A stretch of DNA of 64,000 nt, from the NCBI RefSeq assembly GCF_009857915.1, contig NZ_WWCM01000015.1, forward strand, positions 41,658-105,657, given 5' to 3'. Every line of letters begins with the position of its first letter. Within the stretch, counting starts at the first letter, position 1. Below the pieces are notes generated by a model. That model ran no database searches. It was given only the letters and a program-made list of their open reading frames with translations, and was not told the DNA's origin. Positions 9,401 to 17,881 of the stretch are shown here, in pieces. Position numbers and translations under genes: made by a program. The stretch comes from Duganella qianjiadongensis (GTDB taxonomy: Bacteria > Pseudomonadota > Gammaproteobacteria > Burkholderiales > Burkholderiaceae_D).

Positions 9401-10061
9401 CGTGCAGCCATTCGGCGGCGAAGGCAAATCGGGCACCGGCCCGAAAGCGGGCGGCCCGCTCTACCTAAAACGCCTGCAGCGCAATGCCCATTGCGGCCAG
9501 CCAGCGGTACATAGCGATTCGCCTGCTCTGGACGCCTTCAAAGCCTGGGCGCACAACCTCGGCCACGAACAGCTGGTCCAGCTGGCGGATAACTATGGCC
9601 GTCAATCGCAACTGGGCCAGCTGACGGTATTGCCCGGTCCTACGGGTGAACGCAATACGCTGGCTCTGGTAGCCCGCGGTGCGATCGGCTGTGCGGCCAG
9701 CAATCAGGCGGTGCTGCTCAACCAGCTGGCAGCGACGCTGGCTACCGGCAATATCGCCCTGATGAGCAATGAAACGGCGCAACATCTGCCCAAAGACCTG
9801 CCGGCAGCCGTCAGGGACCGCATACAGGTGATCGCCCAGATCGATCACTTCGATGCCGAGTTCCAGATCGTACTGGTGGAATCTGCGCTGACGGCCAGCC
9901 TGCGCAGCCGCATGGCCGCACGTGACGGCGCACTGGTCGGTGTCATCGATACCAGCGCCAACGAAGCGATACCGCTGTGGCGATTGCTGGCCGAGCGCGC
10001 CCTGTGCGTCAACACCACCGCTGCGGGCGGCAATGCCAGCCTGATGACGCTGGACGCATAA
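6405..10061 (+). CDS. putA: Bifunctional proline dehydrogenase / L-glutamate-gamma-semialdehyde dehydrogenase PutA
   Basis: PutA oxidises proline to P5C with FAD and then oxidises glutamate semialdehyde to glutamate with NAD, channelling the intermediate. The protein has 1218 aa. The proline dehydrogenase barrel lies in about residues 90-520 (KLSALHPRY, NIDAEEADRLELSLD, RLVKGAYWDAEIKRAQ). The aldehyde dehydrogenase spans about 570-1030, with Glu802 (IAETGGQN) and nucleophile Cys836 (GQRCSALR). A C-terminal ALDH-like remnant of ~180 residues follows, typical of long type-B PutAs. It lacks the N-terminal ribbon-helix-helix repressor domain of E. coli PutA, so control probably falls to the divergent Lrp-type gene. 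Confidence 0.97.
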   Translation: MSAVISPRFTPFSALQDEILRDPIPLRSAVTAAYRRDEVSAVQWLLEQITNNDEATLKQSQQLAHKLVSSVRAQRTRASGVDALMHEFSLSSEEGVALMCLAEALLRIPDNATADRLIADKISKGDWRKHLGESPSLFVNAATWGLLITGKLVSTSSETGLGSALTKLISKGGEPLIRKGVDLAMRMLGNQFVTGQTIDEAIKNGQANEARGYRYSYDMLGEAALTEADAKNYYASYETAIHAIGKASNGRGIKDGPGISVKLSALHPRYSRAQRERVMTELLPRVRALVLLAKQYDIGLNIDAEEADRLELSLDLMEALAHDAELAGFEGIGFVVQAYQKRCPFVIDYLIDLAKRSGRKFMVRLVKGAYWDAEIKRAQVDGMSGYPVYTRKVYTDVSYLVCAQKLLGATSVIYPQFATHNAQTLSTIYTWAKRDGVTDYEFQCLHGMGESLYDQVVGKDNLDKACRIYAPVGTHETLLAYLVRRLLENGANSSFVNQIVDEAIPVESLIKDPVALAREQGGQPHRGIPLPLDMFGTERKNSAGFDLANENVLRRVAAELAEPRSWHATPLLAGGVSAGQPVQNVTNPAQRSDVVGQLVEASAADVETALTSASQYAMDWQVTEPALRAAALDRAAELFETHAMELMTLAIREAGKSLPNAIAELREAVDFLRYYANQVRGGSNTLALGPVTCISPWNFPLAIFTGQVAAALAAGNVVLAKPAEQTPLIAHRAVELLHEAGIPRAALQFLPGRGEVVGAALTADSRIKGVIFTGSTEVAQLINRTLAKRAVAENIDIPLIAETGGQNAMIVDSSALPEQVVQDAISSAFDSAGQRCSALRVLFLQEDIADKTIKMLKGAMLELNVGSPDRLVTDIGPVIDAEAQQNLLSHINKLKATALNYFSLDLPSHVTSAGTFVPPTVLEIRTLEELTQEVFGPVLHVIRYKRADLPKLVDQINGSGFGLTLGVHSRIDETIDYITSRAHVGNIYVNRNIVGAVVGVQPFGGEGKSGTGPKAGGPLYLKRLQRNAHCGQPAVHSDSPALDAFKAWAHNLGHEQLVQLADNYGRQSQLGQLTVLPGPTGERNTLALVARGAIGCAASNQAVLLNQLAATLATGNIALMSNETAQHLPKDLPAAVRDRIQVIAQIDHFDAEFQIVLVESALTASLRSRMAARDGALVGVIDTSANEAIPLWRLLAERALCVNTTAAGGNASLMTLDA

Positions 10062-10087
10062 ACACGACGGTTACCTGTTGCTGTCTT

Positions 10088-10117
10088 AAGGCCGGAAGCA
10101 TTCCGGCCTTTTTTTTA
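10088..10117 (+). terminator. Rho-independent terminator of putA
   Basis: A perfect 10-bp stem, AAGGCCGGAA / TTCCGGCCTT, has a 3-nt loop (10098-10100) followed by a T run to 10116. It lies 27 bp after the putA stop. Its T run touches the stop codon of the convergent mtnN gene. Confidence 0.92.
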
Positions 10118-10816
10118 TTCTGCGCCACCTCGCGCTTTGCAGAAGTTCTCGATGATGTCGTAGGCGTAGCGCGAGGCCACTGTCTTTACGAAGCGCATGA
10201 AATCGACTGCCGCATCGTCATTGGCGTTATCGGAAATGGTGCGGATCACGGCAAATGGTATACCCAGCTCGAAACAGACCTGCGCCACTGCAGCGCCTTC
10301 CATTTCCACCGCCAGAACGTCTGGTATAGCAGTTTTCAAGGCGTCGATCTGGCTGCGCTTGCCGATAAACTGATCACCGCTGGCAATCAGACCGCGATGG
10401 ACACGGCCGGTTTTCTCCGCTGCCAGCACCAGCCGTTCAGTCAGCGCGCGATCGCTGGCAAACCGGGTGAGCCCGGTCAGAGGGATTTCAAAACGGGGAA
10501 ACAGGGGACTGGCATCGAAATCATGCTGGATCAGTTCTTCCGCCACCACAATATCGCCGACATGGACGTTTTTATCCCCGCTACCGGCCACGCCGGTAAA
10601 GATGATGTGGGTAACTTCGAACTTTTCCACAAGGATGGCAGCTGTCATGGCTGCAGCAACCTTGCCTATACGCGATAAAACGCACACAGCGTCGATTTCC
10701 CACAGTTTTCCGTCCGTGTACTCACGCATGCCGTGAAAACGCTTGGAGGGGCTCTCCATGGCTTCTATCAAGCCATGCTGTTCTTCCGCCAATGCACTGA
10801 TGATGCCTAAACGCAT
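10115..10816 (-). CDS. mtnN: 5'-methylthioadenosine/S-adenosylhomocysteine nucleosidase
   Basis: MtnN cleaves MTA and SAH (and 5'-deoxyadenosine) to adenine and the thio-sugar, relieving product inhibition of SAM-dependent and polyamine reactions. I start it at ATG 10816 (MRLGIISALAEEQ), giving 233 aa and the family N-terminus; the frame remains open to 10870, but that stretch holds DnaA-box-like sequence. Visible motifs: TGVAGSGD (substrate phosphate/ribose loop), VEMEGAAVAQV (catalytic/ribose-binding Glu region) and ISDNAN (catalytic Asp). It may serve the SpeD and radical-SAM enzymes elsewhere in the window, which produce MTA or 5'-deoxyadenosine. Confidence 0.95.
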   Translation of the reverse strand: MRLGIISALAEEQHGLIEAMESPSKRFHGMREYTDGKLWEIDAVCVLSRIGKVAAAMTAAILVEKFEVTHIIFTGVAGSGDKNVHVGDIVVAEELIQHDFDASPLFPRFEIPLTGLTRFASDRALTERLVLAAEKTGRVHRGLIASGDQFIGKRSQIDALKTAIPDVLAVEMEGAAVAQVCFELGIPFAVIRTISDNANDDAAVDFMRFVKTVASRYAYDIIENFCKARGGAE

Positions 10817-10845
10817 ACTTTTTCCCTGGAATTTGCCATCTGGTC

Positions 10846-11202
10846 TGTGGATGAATCGCGATTTTTCCACAGCTGACTGCTTAAAACGGTGAATTTTAAG
10901 GCGTTTTTTGTGTGTCAGTGGCTTTTCAGAGAGCGTACAGGGCCTCAGATTTCGGGCAGACTTCGCGTTTTCGTGGTTTAGTAGTTTACAAGAGTTTTAT
11001 ATAAAAATAGTAGTAATAGTAAACGTACAAGTAGCTGTGGATAAGTCCTGTATACGTTTACAAATCATTTGTTTACGCGAAAGATAAGGATCTGCATAAG
11101 CGCTGTACCAAATCAGGAGCAATTCTGTATAAAATGCGGCCGTCTGGAAAACTTAGTCCTTACTCACAACTCGTCCTGTGGATATTCAGCGAGTTATTCA
11201 CA
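10846..11202. other. DnaA-box module A (candidate origin element)
   Basis: This 390-bp gap between mtnN and the GGDEF-EAL gene carries no gene. It contains an inverted box pair TGTGGATGA (10846-10854) / TTTTCCACA (10863-10871). Next comes an AT-rich stretch with TAG-TAG-TAA-TAG-TAA (11008-11022), then a perfect DnaA box TGTGGATAA (11036-11044). Further on lie CTGCATAAGC (11092-11101), TTACTCACA (11160-11168), TGTGGATAT (11177-11185) and TTATTCACA (11194-11202). The order and spacing match module B beyond the next gene. TAG/TAA triplets next to a DnaA box in this orientation resemble the DnaA-trio unwinding element of bacterial origins. Confidence 0.65.
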
Positions 11203-11207
11203 GTCGC

Positions 11208-13919
11208 CTAGCCAGTTTTGAGCATTTTTTGCAGTTCTGGCCCGGAAATCGGTCGGGAAAACAGGTAACCCTGACCGAAATCACAGCCGGCCTGTTTCAG
11301 AATCGCCAGTTGTTCCGGGGTTTCGATGCCTTCGGCGATGACTTTGATGTCCAGCTTGTGTGCCATCACGATAATGGCTTCCCACAATGCATGGCCCTGA
11401 CCGTTCTGGCCCAGATCCGTGATCAGAGTCCGGTCCAGTTTGATGTAATCGACATTGAAACGCTTGAGGAAAGCGACCGAGCAATAGCCGGTACCGAAAT
11501 CGTCGAGCGAAATCTGCATATGGGCCTGCTGGAATGCCGTCAGACGCTGGGCCACCTGAGCTGTGCTGTCGAGCAGCAGGTTTTCCGTTACTTCGATGAT
11601 GATGTTTTCTGTCGGAACCTCCAGCTCACGCAGATAATCGAGCCAGCTCTGGTAGTTGCTACCGTTTTCACGGAACTGCCAGGCAGATTTATTCACGCCG
11701 ATCTGGAAGTTTTCATGGCCTAGCTGACGCAAACGCTGTACTTCCAGCGCAGTCTGGCGGAATACCCAGTCGCCAATTTCCACGATCATGCCGCTACTTT
11801 CGGCTATGCTGATAAATTCGGCAGGGTTCAGCAGACCCCGTTCCGGATGTTCCCAGCGCACCAGTGCTTCGGCTTTACAGATTTTTCCCGTTTGCAGATC
11901 GACGATAGGCTGGAACAGGATGCGTAATTCATTGTGCGCCACGGTTTCGCGCAGTTCGCTGATCAGCTCCATTCGGACCCGCGTAGCTTCCTGCATATAG
12001 GGCGCGAAATAATGGAAGCGGTTACGTCCTTCCTGTTTGGCAATATACATGGCCTGATCGGCATTTTTGATTAAAGTTTCGGCATCCTGGCCATCTTCGG
12101 GATACAGCGTGATGCCTATGCTGCTGGAAACATGGGCCGTATGTTCGCCCAGTTCGAATGGTGTGCTCATCTGGCGCAGAATTTCCTGTGCTATGCGGGC
12201 GACATCGCTGGCATTACGCAGCTCGCTCAGGATAATGGTGAATTCATCGCCGCCCAGACGGGACACAATATCGGTACTGCGCACACAGGCAGTGAGTCGC
12301 TGGGCCACCTGTTTGAGCAAAATATCGCCCTGATCATGGCCCAGCGTATCATTGACTTCCTTGAAGTGGTCCACATCGAGGAATACCAGCGCCATCGGCA
12401 GTTTCGAGCGCTCGGTTTTTTTCATTTCCTGACGCAGATGTTCATGGAACATGCGCCGGTTCGACAAGCTGGTCAGGGCATCGAAATTGGCCTGGCGCCA
12501 GATCAGTTCTTCCGAAGCTTTTTTCTTGGTGATATCTCTGAGCAAGGCGACATGGCGTATGGGATTACCTTCTTCATCAAAGACTGTATTGACGCGCATC
12601 GAAACGAGGAAGGTATCGCCATCCTTATGCTGCTGCCAGATTTCACCTTCCCATTCGCCATGTTCGATAATCGATTCGTACATGCGATCGAATACGCTCT
12701 GTTCTTGCTGGCCAGCTGCCAGTTCATAGCCACGGTGCTCGATCAGGTCTTTTTCCAGATAGCCGTAAAGCAGAGAAAATGCCGGATTTACTGCCAGAAT
12801 TCTGCCTTCTATATCCGTCACCATCATCGCTTCGCTACTGTTCTGGAATAACAGCGCAGCCAGTCGCATGGATTCTTCATTGGCCCTGAGTTTATTCTCC
12901 ATTTCGCTACTGGCCACATACAGTGCCCGATAGCGATGCTCGCGTTCTTCCTGTTTGCGGTAAGTACGCAAAGAAAAATGGCCTGCACCTATCATCAGCA
13001 ATAGCAGCACTGCTAAACCTGCGCCGGCAATCAGATAGTTTTGCTGCAGCAGGCGCGTCGCTTCCGCATCATTGCTACCGACGACAATTATCAGCGGCAT
13101 ATCATCAAGGGCACGATAGCTATATACCCTTTTCTGCCCGTCGATGGTGCTCACGTCGTGATAGGTGCCGGTACTACTACGTTTCAGATATTCGAACAGC
13201 CGGGTAGGGGAGAGATTATGACCAAAGCTCGTGGTGAACTCCGGCACGCGGGCAATTACTTTGCCTTGTCCATGCACCAGGCTGATGACGATGTCGGCAT
13301 CAAAACGCGAGTTCTCGAATACCGTGACAAACCGTTGCACGCTCATCGGTGCAACGATCACTCCCAGAAATTCACCTTTGTCATTTTCAACACGCCGGCT
13401 CAGAAATAGCAGGGGAATTTTTTTCGCCGTAAACAGCATCGGTTCACCGATATACAGATGTCCGCGCATAAAGGAATCAAGATGGACTTTAAAAAAGTCC
13501 TTGTCCTGAAAATGCATATTGGCCAGCTTGCTGCCATCCGAAGTAGCAATGCTGTTGCCGTGGTTATCCAGAAAAATGATCGAGTAATCGCCGCTGAAAT
13601 TGGCGTTATGGGACGACAGCAATTCCGTCATGGTGGAAGTGGAGCGGCTTTGCTGGCGTGTCAGTACCTTGATGGCACTGGAAAAACTCAGCAAAGTGAG
13701 ATCGACCGACTGGATGGAATACAGCACATGGGCTTCCATCGCTTTGGCGTAATGCTCGGTCTGGCTGCGAACTGCGTATTCGCGTTCGTTGTAGCTGGTT
13801 CGGAATTGGGAAATAACAACGGCGATAGCCAGTATCGCCATCAGAAAAAGGCCAGTAAGCAAGCGTCGCCGGAATCTCAGATAGCCGGGCGACCGTTGAT
13901 TGTTGCGCAATTCAGGCAA
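11208..13919 (-). CDS. Membrane-bound cyclic-di-GMP enzyme (dCache-PAS-GGDEF-EAL)
   Basis: A 903-aa signalling protein. There is one membrane segment at ~20-40, a periplasmic ~250-residue Cache-type sensor, a second membrane segment at ~295-318, and a PAS domain (~355-470). A GGDEF domain follows with an intact RLGGDEF site near residue 553, then an EAL domain with intact KAEALVRW (near 684), EVTEN, DDFGTGY and IAEGIET motifs. Both c-di-GMP synthesis and hydrolysis are therefore possible. The start is a TTG codon (13917-13919) with GGAG five bases upstream on the coding strand. The gene sits between two near-identical DnaA-box modules. Confidence 0.93.
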   Translation of the reverse strand: MPELRNNQRSPGYLRFRRRLLTGLFLMAILAIAVVISQFRTSYNEREYAVRSQTEHYAKAMEAHVLYSIQSVDLTLLSFSSAIKVLTRQQSRSTSTMTELLSSHNANFSGDYSIIFLDNHGNSIATSDGSKLANMHFQDKDFFKVHLDSFMRGHLYIGEPMLFTAKKIPLLFLSRRVENDKGEFLGVIVAPMSVQRFVTVFENSRFDADIVISLVHGQGKVIARVPEFTTSFGHNLSPTRLFEYLKRSSTGTYHDVSTIDGQKRVYSYRALDDMPLIIVVGSNDAEATRLLQQNYLIAGAGLAVLLLLMIGAGHFSLRTYRKQEEREHRYRALYVASSEMENKLRANEESMRLAALLFQNSSEAMMVTDIEGRILAVNPAFSLLYGYLEKDLIEHRGYELAAGQQEQSVFDRMYESIIEHGEWEGEIWQQHKDGDTFLVSMRVNTVFDEEGNPIRHVALLRDITKKKASEELIWRQANFDALTSLSNRRMFHEHLRQEMKKTERSKLPMALVFLDVDHFKEVNDTLGHDQGDILLKQVAQRLTACVRSTDIVSRLGGDEFTIILSELRNASDVARIAQEILRQMSTPFELGEHTAHVSSSIGITLYPEDGQDAETLIKNADQAMYIAKQEGRNRFHYFAPYMQEATRVRMELISELRETVAHNELRILFQPIVDLQTGKICKAEALVRWEHPERGLLNPAEFISIAESSGMIVEIGDWVFRQTALEVQRLRQLGHENFQIGVNKSAWQFRENGSNYQSWLDYLRELEVPTENIIIEVTENLLLDSTAQVAQRLTAFQQAHMQISLDDFGTGYCSVAFLKRFNVDYIKLDRTLITDLGQNGQGHALWEAIIVMAHKLDIKVIAEGIETPEQLAILKQAGCDFGQGYLFSRPISGPELQKMLKTG

Positions 13920-14060
13920 GTCATCTCCGGCAAAGGCTTTGTTGCTCTACAAATGAGGCTAGCGCTATTTATACCGAATTCCCCTTTCGTAGTCATGGAA
14001 TTTTTTCGCTGTTGGGTAGTGTCGCCTGCGGCTTTTGCGGTTATGGTTTACTTTAAAGAT

Positions 14061-14272
14061 GTATACATAAAAAATAGTAGTAGTTGTTAACACAGATACT
14101 TTTCTGTGGATAAGTCTTCATTTCGGATTAAAATCAGCTGTTTACAAGCTGCATAAGCAGGCGAGCAAGCCGTGTATGAGCAGAGAACTGTTTTGGGATA
14201 AGAAAAAGCCTTCCCAAAAAACTTTTGTTTACTCACATTTGGTGCCTGTGGATATCCAAACACTTATCCACA
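14061..14272. other. DnaA-box module B (candidate origin element)
   Basis: This lies in the 383-bp gene-free interval between the GGDEF-EAL gene and the nitronate monooxygenase. It begins with an AT-rich stretch and TAG-TAG-TAG-TTG-TTA (14075-14089). A perfect DnaA box TGTGGATAA follows (14105-14113), then CTGCATAAGC (14149-14158), TTACTCACA (14229-14237), TGTGGATAT (14247-14255) and a perfect TTATCCACA (14264-14272). From first to second to third main box the distances are 142 and 17 bp, against 141 and 17 bp in module A, and both copies have the same orientation. Confidence 0.65.
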
Positions 14273-14302
14273 GAAGATTTCGCCGCAAAAGTGAGAAATC
14301 TG

Positions 14303-15340
14303 ATGAAGCTCGCAACTGTTTTTCCTCATCCCATAGTGCAGGGCCCTACTGCCGGTGGCTGTAACACGCCTGCGCAGGTGGCGGCCGTATCCAATGCCGG
14401 TGCACTGGGCAGTCTGGCCTGTTCATTACTGAGTCCCGATGCTATCCGTAGCCAGACGGAACAGATCCGGACACTGACGGACCGGCCGTTCTGCCTGAAT
14501 TTTTTTGTGCTGGAAACGCCACAGCCTGATCCCGCGCAGGTGGCGCAGGCTGCCGAATATCTGCGGCCCGTATGGTCTGCACTAGGCTGGACCGCACTGC
14601 CTACCCCGGCAAAATGGTGCGAAGATTTTTCCGGGCAGTTTGAAACTCTACTGGCTTTGCGGCCTGCGGTGGCGAGTTTTACCTTTGGTATTTTGAGCGA
14701 AGAACAGATCAGAAGACTGCATGAAGCAGGAATTTTGGTCGTAGGGACGATTACCCATGTGGCTGAGGCGCTGGCCTGGCAGGAGCGTGGTGCCGATGCC
14801 GTGATCGCTTCCGGTATCGAAGCAGGCGGCCATCGCGGCACTTTCATCGGCCGGCAGGAAGATGCCCGGCAGGGCATAGACGAATTATTGCCCGAAGTCG
14901 TGGCTGCGCTGCATATTCCGGTCATTGCAGCGGGCGGTTTCATGACGGGCGCCGACATTAAGCGGGCTTTGCAAGCTGGCGCACAGGCAGTGCAGATGGG
15001 CACGGCATTCCTCGCCTGTGCCGAGTCGGCTATTCCCGCCATTTACAAGCAGCGCCTGCTCGAGGCGGGCGATCATCCTACCCGTCTGACCCGTAGTTTT
15101 TCTGGCCGTTATGCACGCGGACTGGAAAACCGTTTCATGCAGGTGATGACGCCCAATGAATCGCTGCTGCCGCCTTATCCTATCCAGAACGCGCTGACAG
15201 GGGCGATTCGTGCCGAGGCGGCCAAACGGGGCGAAACAGAATGGATGTCGCTCTGGTGCGGCACCGGCGTAGCCCGTATCCGCACCCTGCCTGCGGCACA
15301 ATTAATCACTACTTTGCTGGCGGAGATCGCTGCCGCCTGA
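14303..15340 (+). CDS. Nitronate monooxygenase (2-nitropropane dioxygenase family)
   Basis: An FMN-dependent TIM-barrel enzyme that oxidises alkyl nitronates such as propionate-3-nitronate. I use ATG 14303 (MKLATVFPHPIVQGP), giving 345 aa; the frame is open from 14225, but that part overlaps the DnaA boxes and does not look like the family. Motifs: PIVQGP near the start, the phosphate-binding IAAGGF and QMGTAFL segments, and the ASGIEAGGHRG loop characteristic of class I nitronate monooxygenases. It is followed 18 bp later by a GMC oxidoreductase, so the two may form a small oxidative operon. Confidence 0.88.
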   Translation: MKLATVFPHPIVQGPTAGGCNTPAQVAAVSNAGALGSLACSLLSPDAIRSQTEQIRTLTDRPFCLNFFVLETPQPDPAQVAQAAEYLRPVWSALGWTALPTPAKWCEDFSGQFETLLALRPAVASFTFGILSEEQIRRLHEAGILVVGTITHVAEALAWQERGADAVIASGIEAGGHRGTFIGRQEDARQGIDELLPEVVAALHIPVIAAGGFMTGADIKRALQAGAQAVQMGTAFLACAESAIPAIYKQRLLEAGDHPTRLTRSFSGRYARGLENRFMQVMTPNESLLPPYPIQNALTGAIRAEAAKRGETEWMSLWCGTGVARIRTLPAAQLITTLLAEIAAA

Positions 15341-15358
15341 GCGGACGAAGGAGACGTT

Positions 15359-16987
15359 TTGGACTCTGCAGGTACGTACGATTACATCATCATCGGTGCC
15401 GGTTCTGCCGGCTGTGTGCTGGCCAACCGTCTGAGCGCCGATAGCAGCAAGCGCGTGCTGTTGCTGGAAGCTGGTGGTAAGGACGATTATTTGTGGATAC
15501 ATATTCCCGTCGGTTATCTGCATTGCATCGATAATCCCCGCACGGACTGGCGCTTCCGCACGGAAGCCGATGCAGGTCTGAATGGACGCAGCCTGCTGTA
15601 TCCGCGCGGTAAAGTGCTGGGCGGCTGTTCTTCCATCAACGGCATGATTTATATGCGCGGCCAGCGCGAAGATTACCAACGCTGGGCCGAGCTGGCTGAT
15701 GACGCGAGCTGGCGCTGGTCATCCGTACTGGAGTTGTTCAGGAAGAGCGAGGATCACCACGGCGGTGCTTCGGCACTGCATGGCGCCGGCGGTTTATGGC
15801 GGGTAGAGAAGCAGCGGCTGTCGTGGCAGGTGCTCGATGCTTTCCGTGATGCGGCGGAGCAGACAGGCATAGCCAAAGTTGATGATTTCAATGGCGGCGA
15901 TAATGCCGGCTGCGGCTATTTCGAGGTCAACCAGCGGCGCGGCATACGCTGGAATACGGCCAAGGCCTTTCTGAAACCGGCCATGCGGCGGCCCAATCTG
16001 ACCATCATGACGGGCTGCCACGTGGAACGGCTGCAGATTGAAAATGAGACGCAGGGCGCATCGTGCCGCGGCGTGATTTTTACCCGCGACGGCAGCCGCT
16101 ATACTGCCCAGGCGGTGCGCGAGACTGTGCTGGCGGCGGGAGCGATAGGCTCGCCGCAGATACTTCAGTGTTCCGGCATCGGCGCGGCGCCCAGGCTGCA
16201 CGCACTGGGGATCACGCCGCAGCGGGATTTACCGGGAGTGGGCGAGAATCTGCAGGACCATCTGCAGCTGCGCATGATTTTCAAGCTCGGCGCTAATGCC
16301 CGTACGCTCAATACCATGGCGGCTACGGCCTGGGGCAAGTTCCGCATCGGTCTCGAATATGCGCTGTTCCAGAGCGGGCCGATGTCTATGGCCCCTTCCC
16401 AGCTGGGTGCGTTCGCCCGTTCCGATGCCGCTCAGGCTACGCCCAATCTGCAATATCACGTCCAGCCCCTGTCGCTGGAAAAGTTCGGCGATCCGCTGCA
16501 CGCTTTTCCTGCCTTTACGGCCAGCGTGTGCAATCTGCGTCCGACTTCGCGCGGCCATGTGCGCATAGCCAGTGCCGATAGTTATGCCGCGCCAAAAATC
16601 TCGCCCATGTATCTGAGCACGGCAGAAGACCGCAAAGTGGCGGCCGATGCGCTGGCACTGACACGCCGCATCGTGGCGGCGCCCGCCATGCAGCGTTACG
16701 CGCCGGAAGAATACAAACCCGGTGTGGTTTTCCAGACGGAAGCAGAACTGGCCCACGCGGCCGGCCAGATCGGCACCACGATTTTCCATCCGGTAGGGAC
16801 CTGCAAGATGGGGCGGCGCGATGATCCGATGGCTGTGGTCGATAGTCATTTGCGTGTAATCGGGGTAAACAACTTGCGCGTGGCCGATGCGTCCATCATG
16901 CCGTTGATTACCTCGGGAAATACCAATTCGCCCACCGTGATGATTGCCGAAAAAGCTACAGAGCTGATCATTTCAGGGCCGAAATGA
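15359..16987 (+). CDS. GMC-family FAD oxidoreductase (choline dehydrogenase-like)
   Basis: A 542-aa flavoprotein starting at a TTG codon with GGAG six bases upstream. The N-terminal dinucleotide-binding motif IIIGAGSAGCVLANRLS is followed by RGKVLGGCSSINGMIYMRG (GMC signature 1), GAIGSPQILQCSGIG (signature 2), and the C-terminal HPVGTCKMG...VDSHLRV...NTNSPTVMIAEKA region with the catalytic His. Members oxidise primary alcohols, choline or long-chain alcohols, and the substrate here is not fixed by the sequence. It follows a nitronate monooxygenase closely and precedes the liv-type transporter after 123 bp. Confidence 0.93.
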   Translation: MDSAGTYDYIIIGAGSAGCVLANRLSADSSKRVLLLEAGGKDDYLWIHIPVGYLHCIDNPRTDWRFRTEADAGLNGRSLLYPRGKVLGGCSSINGMIYMRGQREDYQRWAELADDASWRWSSVLELFRKSEDHHGGASALHGAGGLWRVEKQRLSWQVLDAFRDAAEQTGIAKVDDFNGGDNAGCGYFEVNQRRGIRWNTAKAFLKPAMRRPNLTIMTGCHVERLQIENETQGASCRGVIFTRDGSRYTAQAVRETVLAAGAIGSPQILQCSGIGAAPRLHALGITPQRDLPGVGENLQDHLQLRMIFKLGANARTLNTMAATAWGKFRIGLEYALFQSGPMSMAPSQLGAFARSDAAQATPNLQYHVQPLSLEKFGDPLHAFPAFTASVCNLRPTSRGHVRIASADSYAAPKISPMYLSTAEDRKVAADALALTRRIVAAPAMQRYAPEEYKPGVVFQTEAELAHAAGQIGTTIFHPVGTCKMGRRDDPMAVVDSHLRVIGVNNLRVADASIMPLITSGNTNSPTVMIAEKATELIISGPK

Positions 16988-17110
16988 ATCGTCGTGTACG
17001 CTAGGCCTAGATCAAAAGTTAACCGTAGTTATACTGTATTGTTAGCCAATTTGTTACTGTGTATGATGAAAAAAAATAAGTAGTTTGAGAAAAAATTACT
17101 AGGAGACAGG

Positions 17111-17881
17111 ATGTCCGGCTTTATTCTGGAGACCAAGCATCTGACCAAGGAATTCAAAGGATTCACTGCGGTCAATGATGTAAACCTGAAAGTGCAGCGC
17201 GGCCACATCCACGCGCTGATCGGACCCAACGGGGCCGGTAAAACCACGTGCTTCAACCTGCTGACCAAGTTTCTGGTACCGACTTCGGGCCAGATTCTGT
17301 TCAATGGCAAAGACATTACGGCCGCCAGGCCTGCCCAGATCGCCCGTATGGGCGTGATCCGGTCTTTCCAGATTTCCGCCGTGTTCCCCCACCTGACAGT
17401 GTTGCAGAATGTCCGCATCGGTTTGCAGCGCCAGCTGGGCACCAGCTTCAATTTCTGGCAGAGCGAACGTTCCCTCAACCAGCTCAATGATCGCGCCATG
17501 CAGCTGCTGGCCGACGTAGACCTGAGCGAGTTCGCCGACACCATCACCGTCGATATGCCTTATGGCCGCAAGCGCGCGCTCGAGATTGCCACCACGCTGG
17601 CGATGGAACCGGAACTGATGCTGCTCGATGAACCGACCCAGGGCATGGGCCATGAAGATGTGCACCGCGTGACCGAACTGATCAAGAAGGTGTCGGCCGG
17701 GCGCACCATCCTGATGGTGGAACACAATATGAAAGTCGTGTCCGGTATCTGCGACAAGATCTCCGTGCTGCAACGGGGCGCCATGCTGGCCGAAGGCAGT
17801 TACGCGGAAGTGTCGAGCAATGCGCAGGTCATGGAAGCGTATATGGGCACGGAAGCCACAGTGCTGGAAGGAGCGCACTGA
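17111..17881 (+). CDS. livG: Branched-chain amino-acid-type ABC transporter ATPase LivG
   Basis: The first of two cytoplasmic ATPases of a HAAT/Liv importer. The 256-aa protein has Walker A GPNGAGKTT (~residues 38-46), a LivG-specific insertion before the signature, a degenerate signature region MPYGRKRALEIATTL, and Walker B LMLLDEPTQGM. AGGAGA lies just upstream of ATG 17111. Its stop overlaps the livF start (TGATG), so the pair is translationally coupled. The operon continues with livF, a binding protein, livH and livM. Confidence 0.94.
   Translation: MSGFILETKHLTKEFKGFTAVNDVNLKVQRGHIHALIGPNGAGKTTCFNLLTKFLVPTSGQILFNGKDITAARPAQIARMGVIRSFQISAVFPHLTVLQNVRIGLQRQLGTSFNFWQSERSLNQLNDRAMQLLADVDLSEFADTITVDMPYGRKRALEIATTLAMEPELMLLDEPTQGMGHEDVHRVTELIKKVSAGRTILMVEHNMKVVSGICDKISVLQRGAMLAEGSYAEVSSNAQVMEAYMGTEATVLEGAH

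Noticed and set aside
10817..10870. N-terminal extension of mtnN to 10870
   Set aside because: The extra 18 residues do not fit the family and the DNA holds an inverted DnaA-box-like pair.
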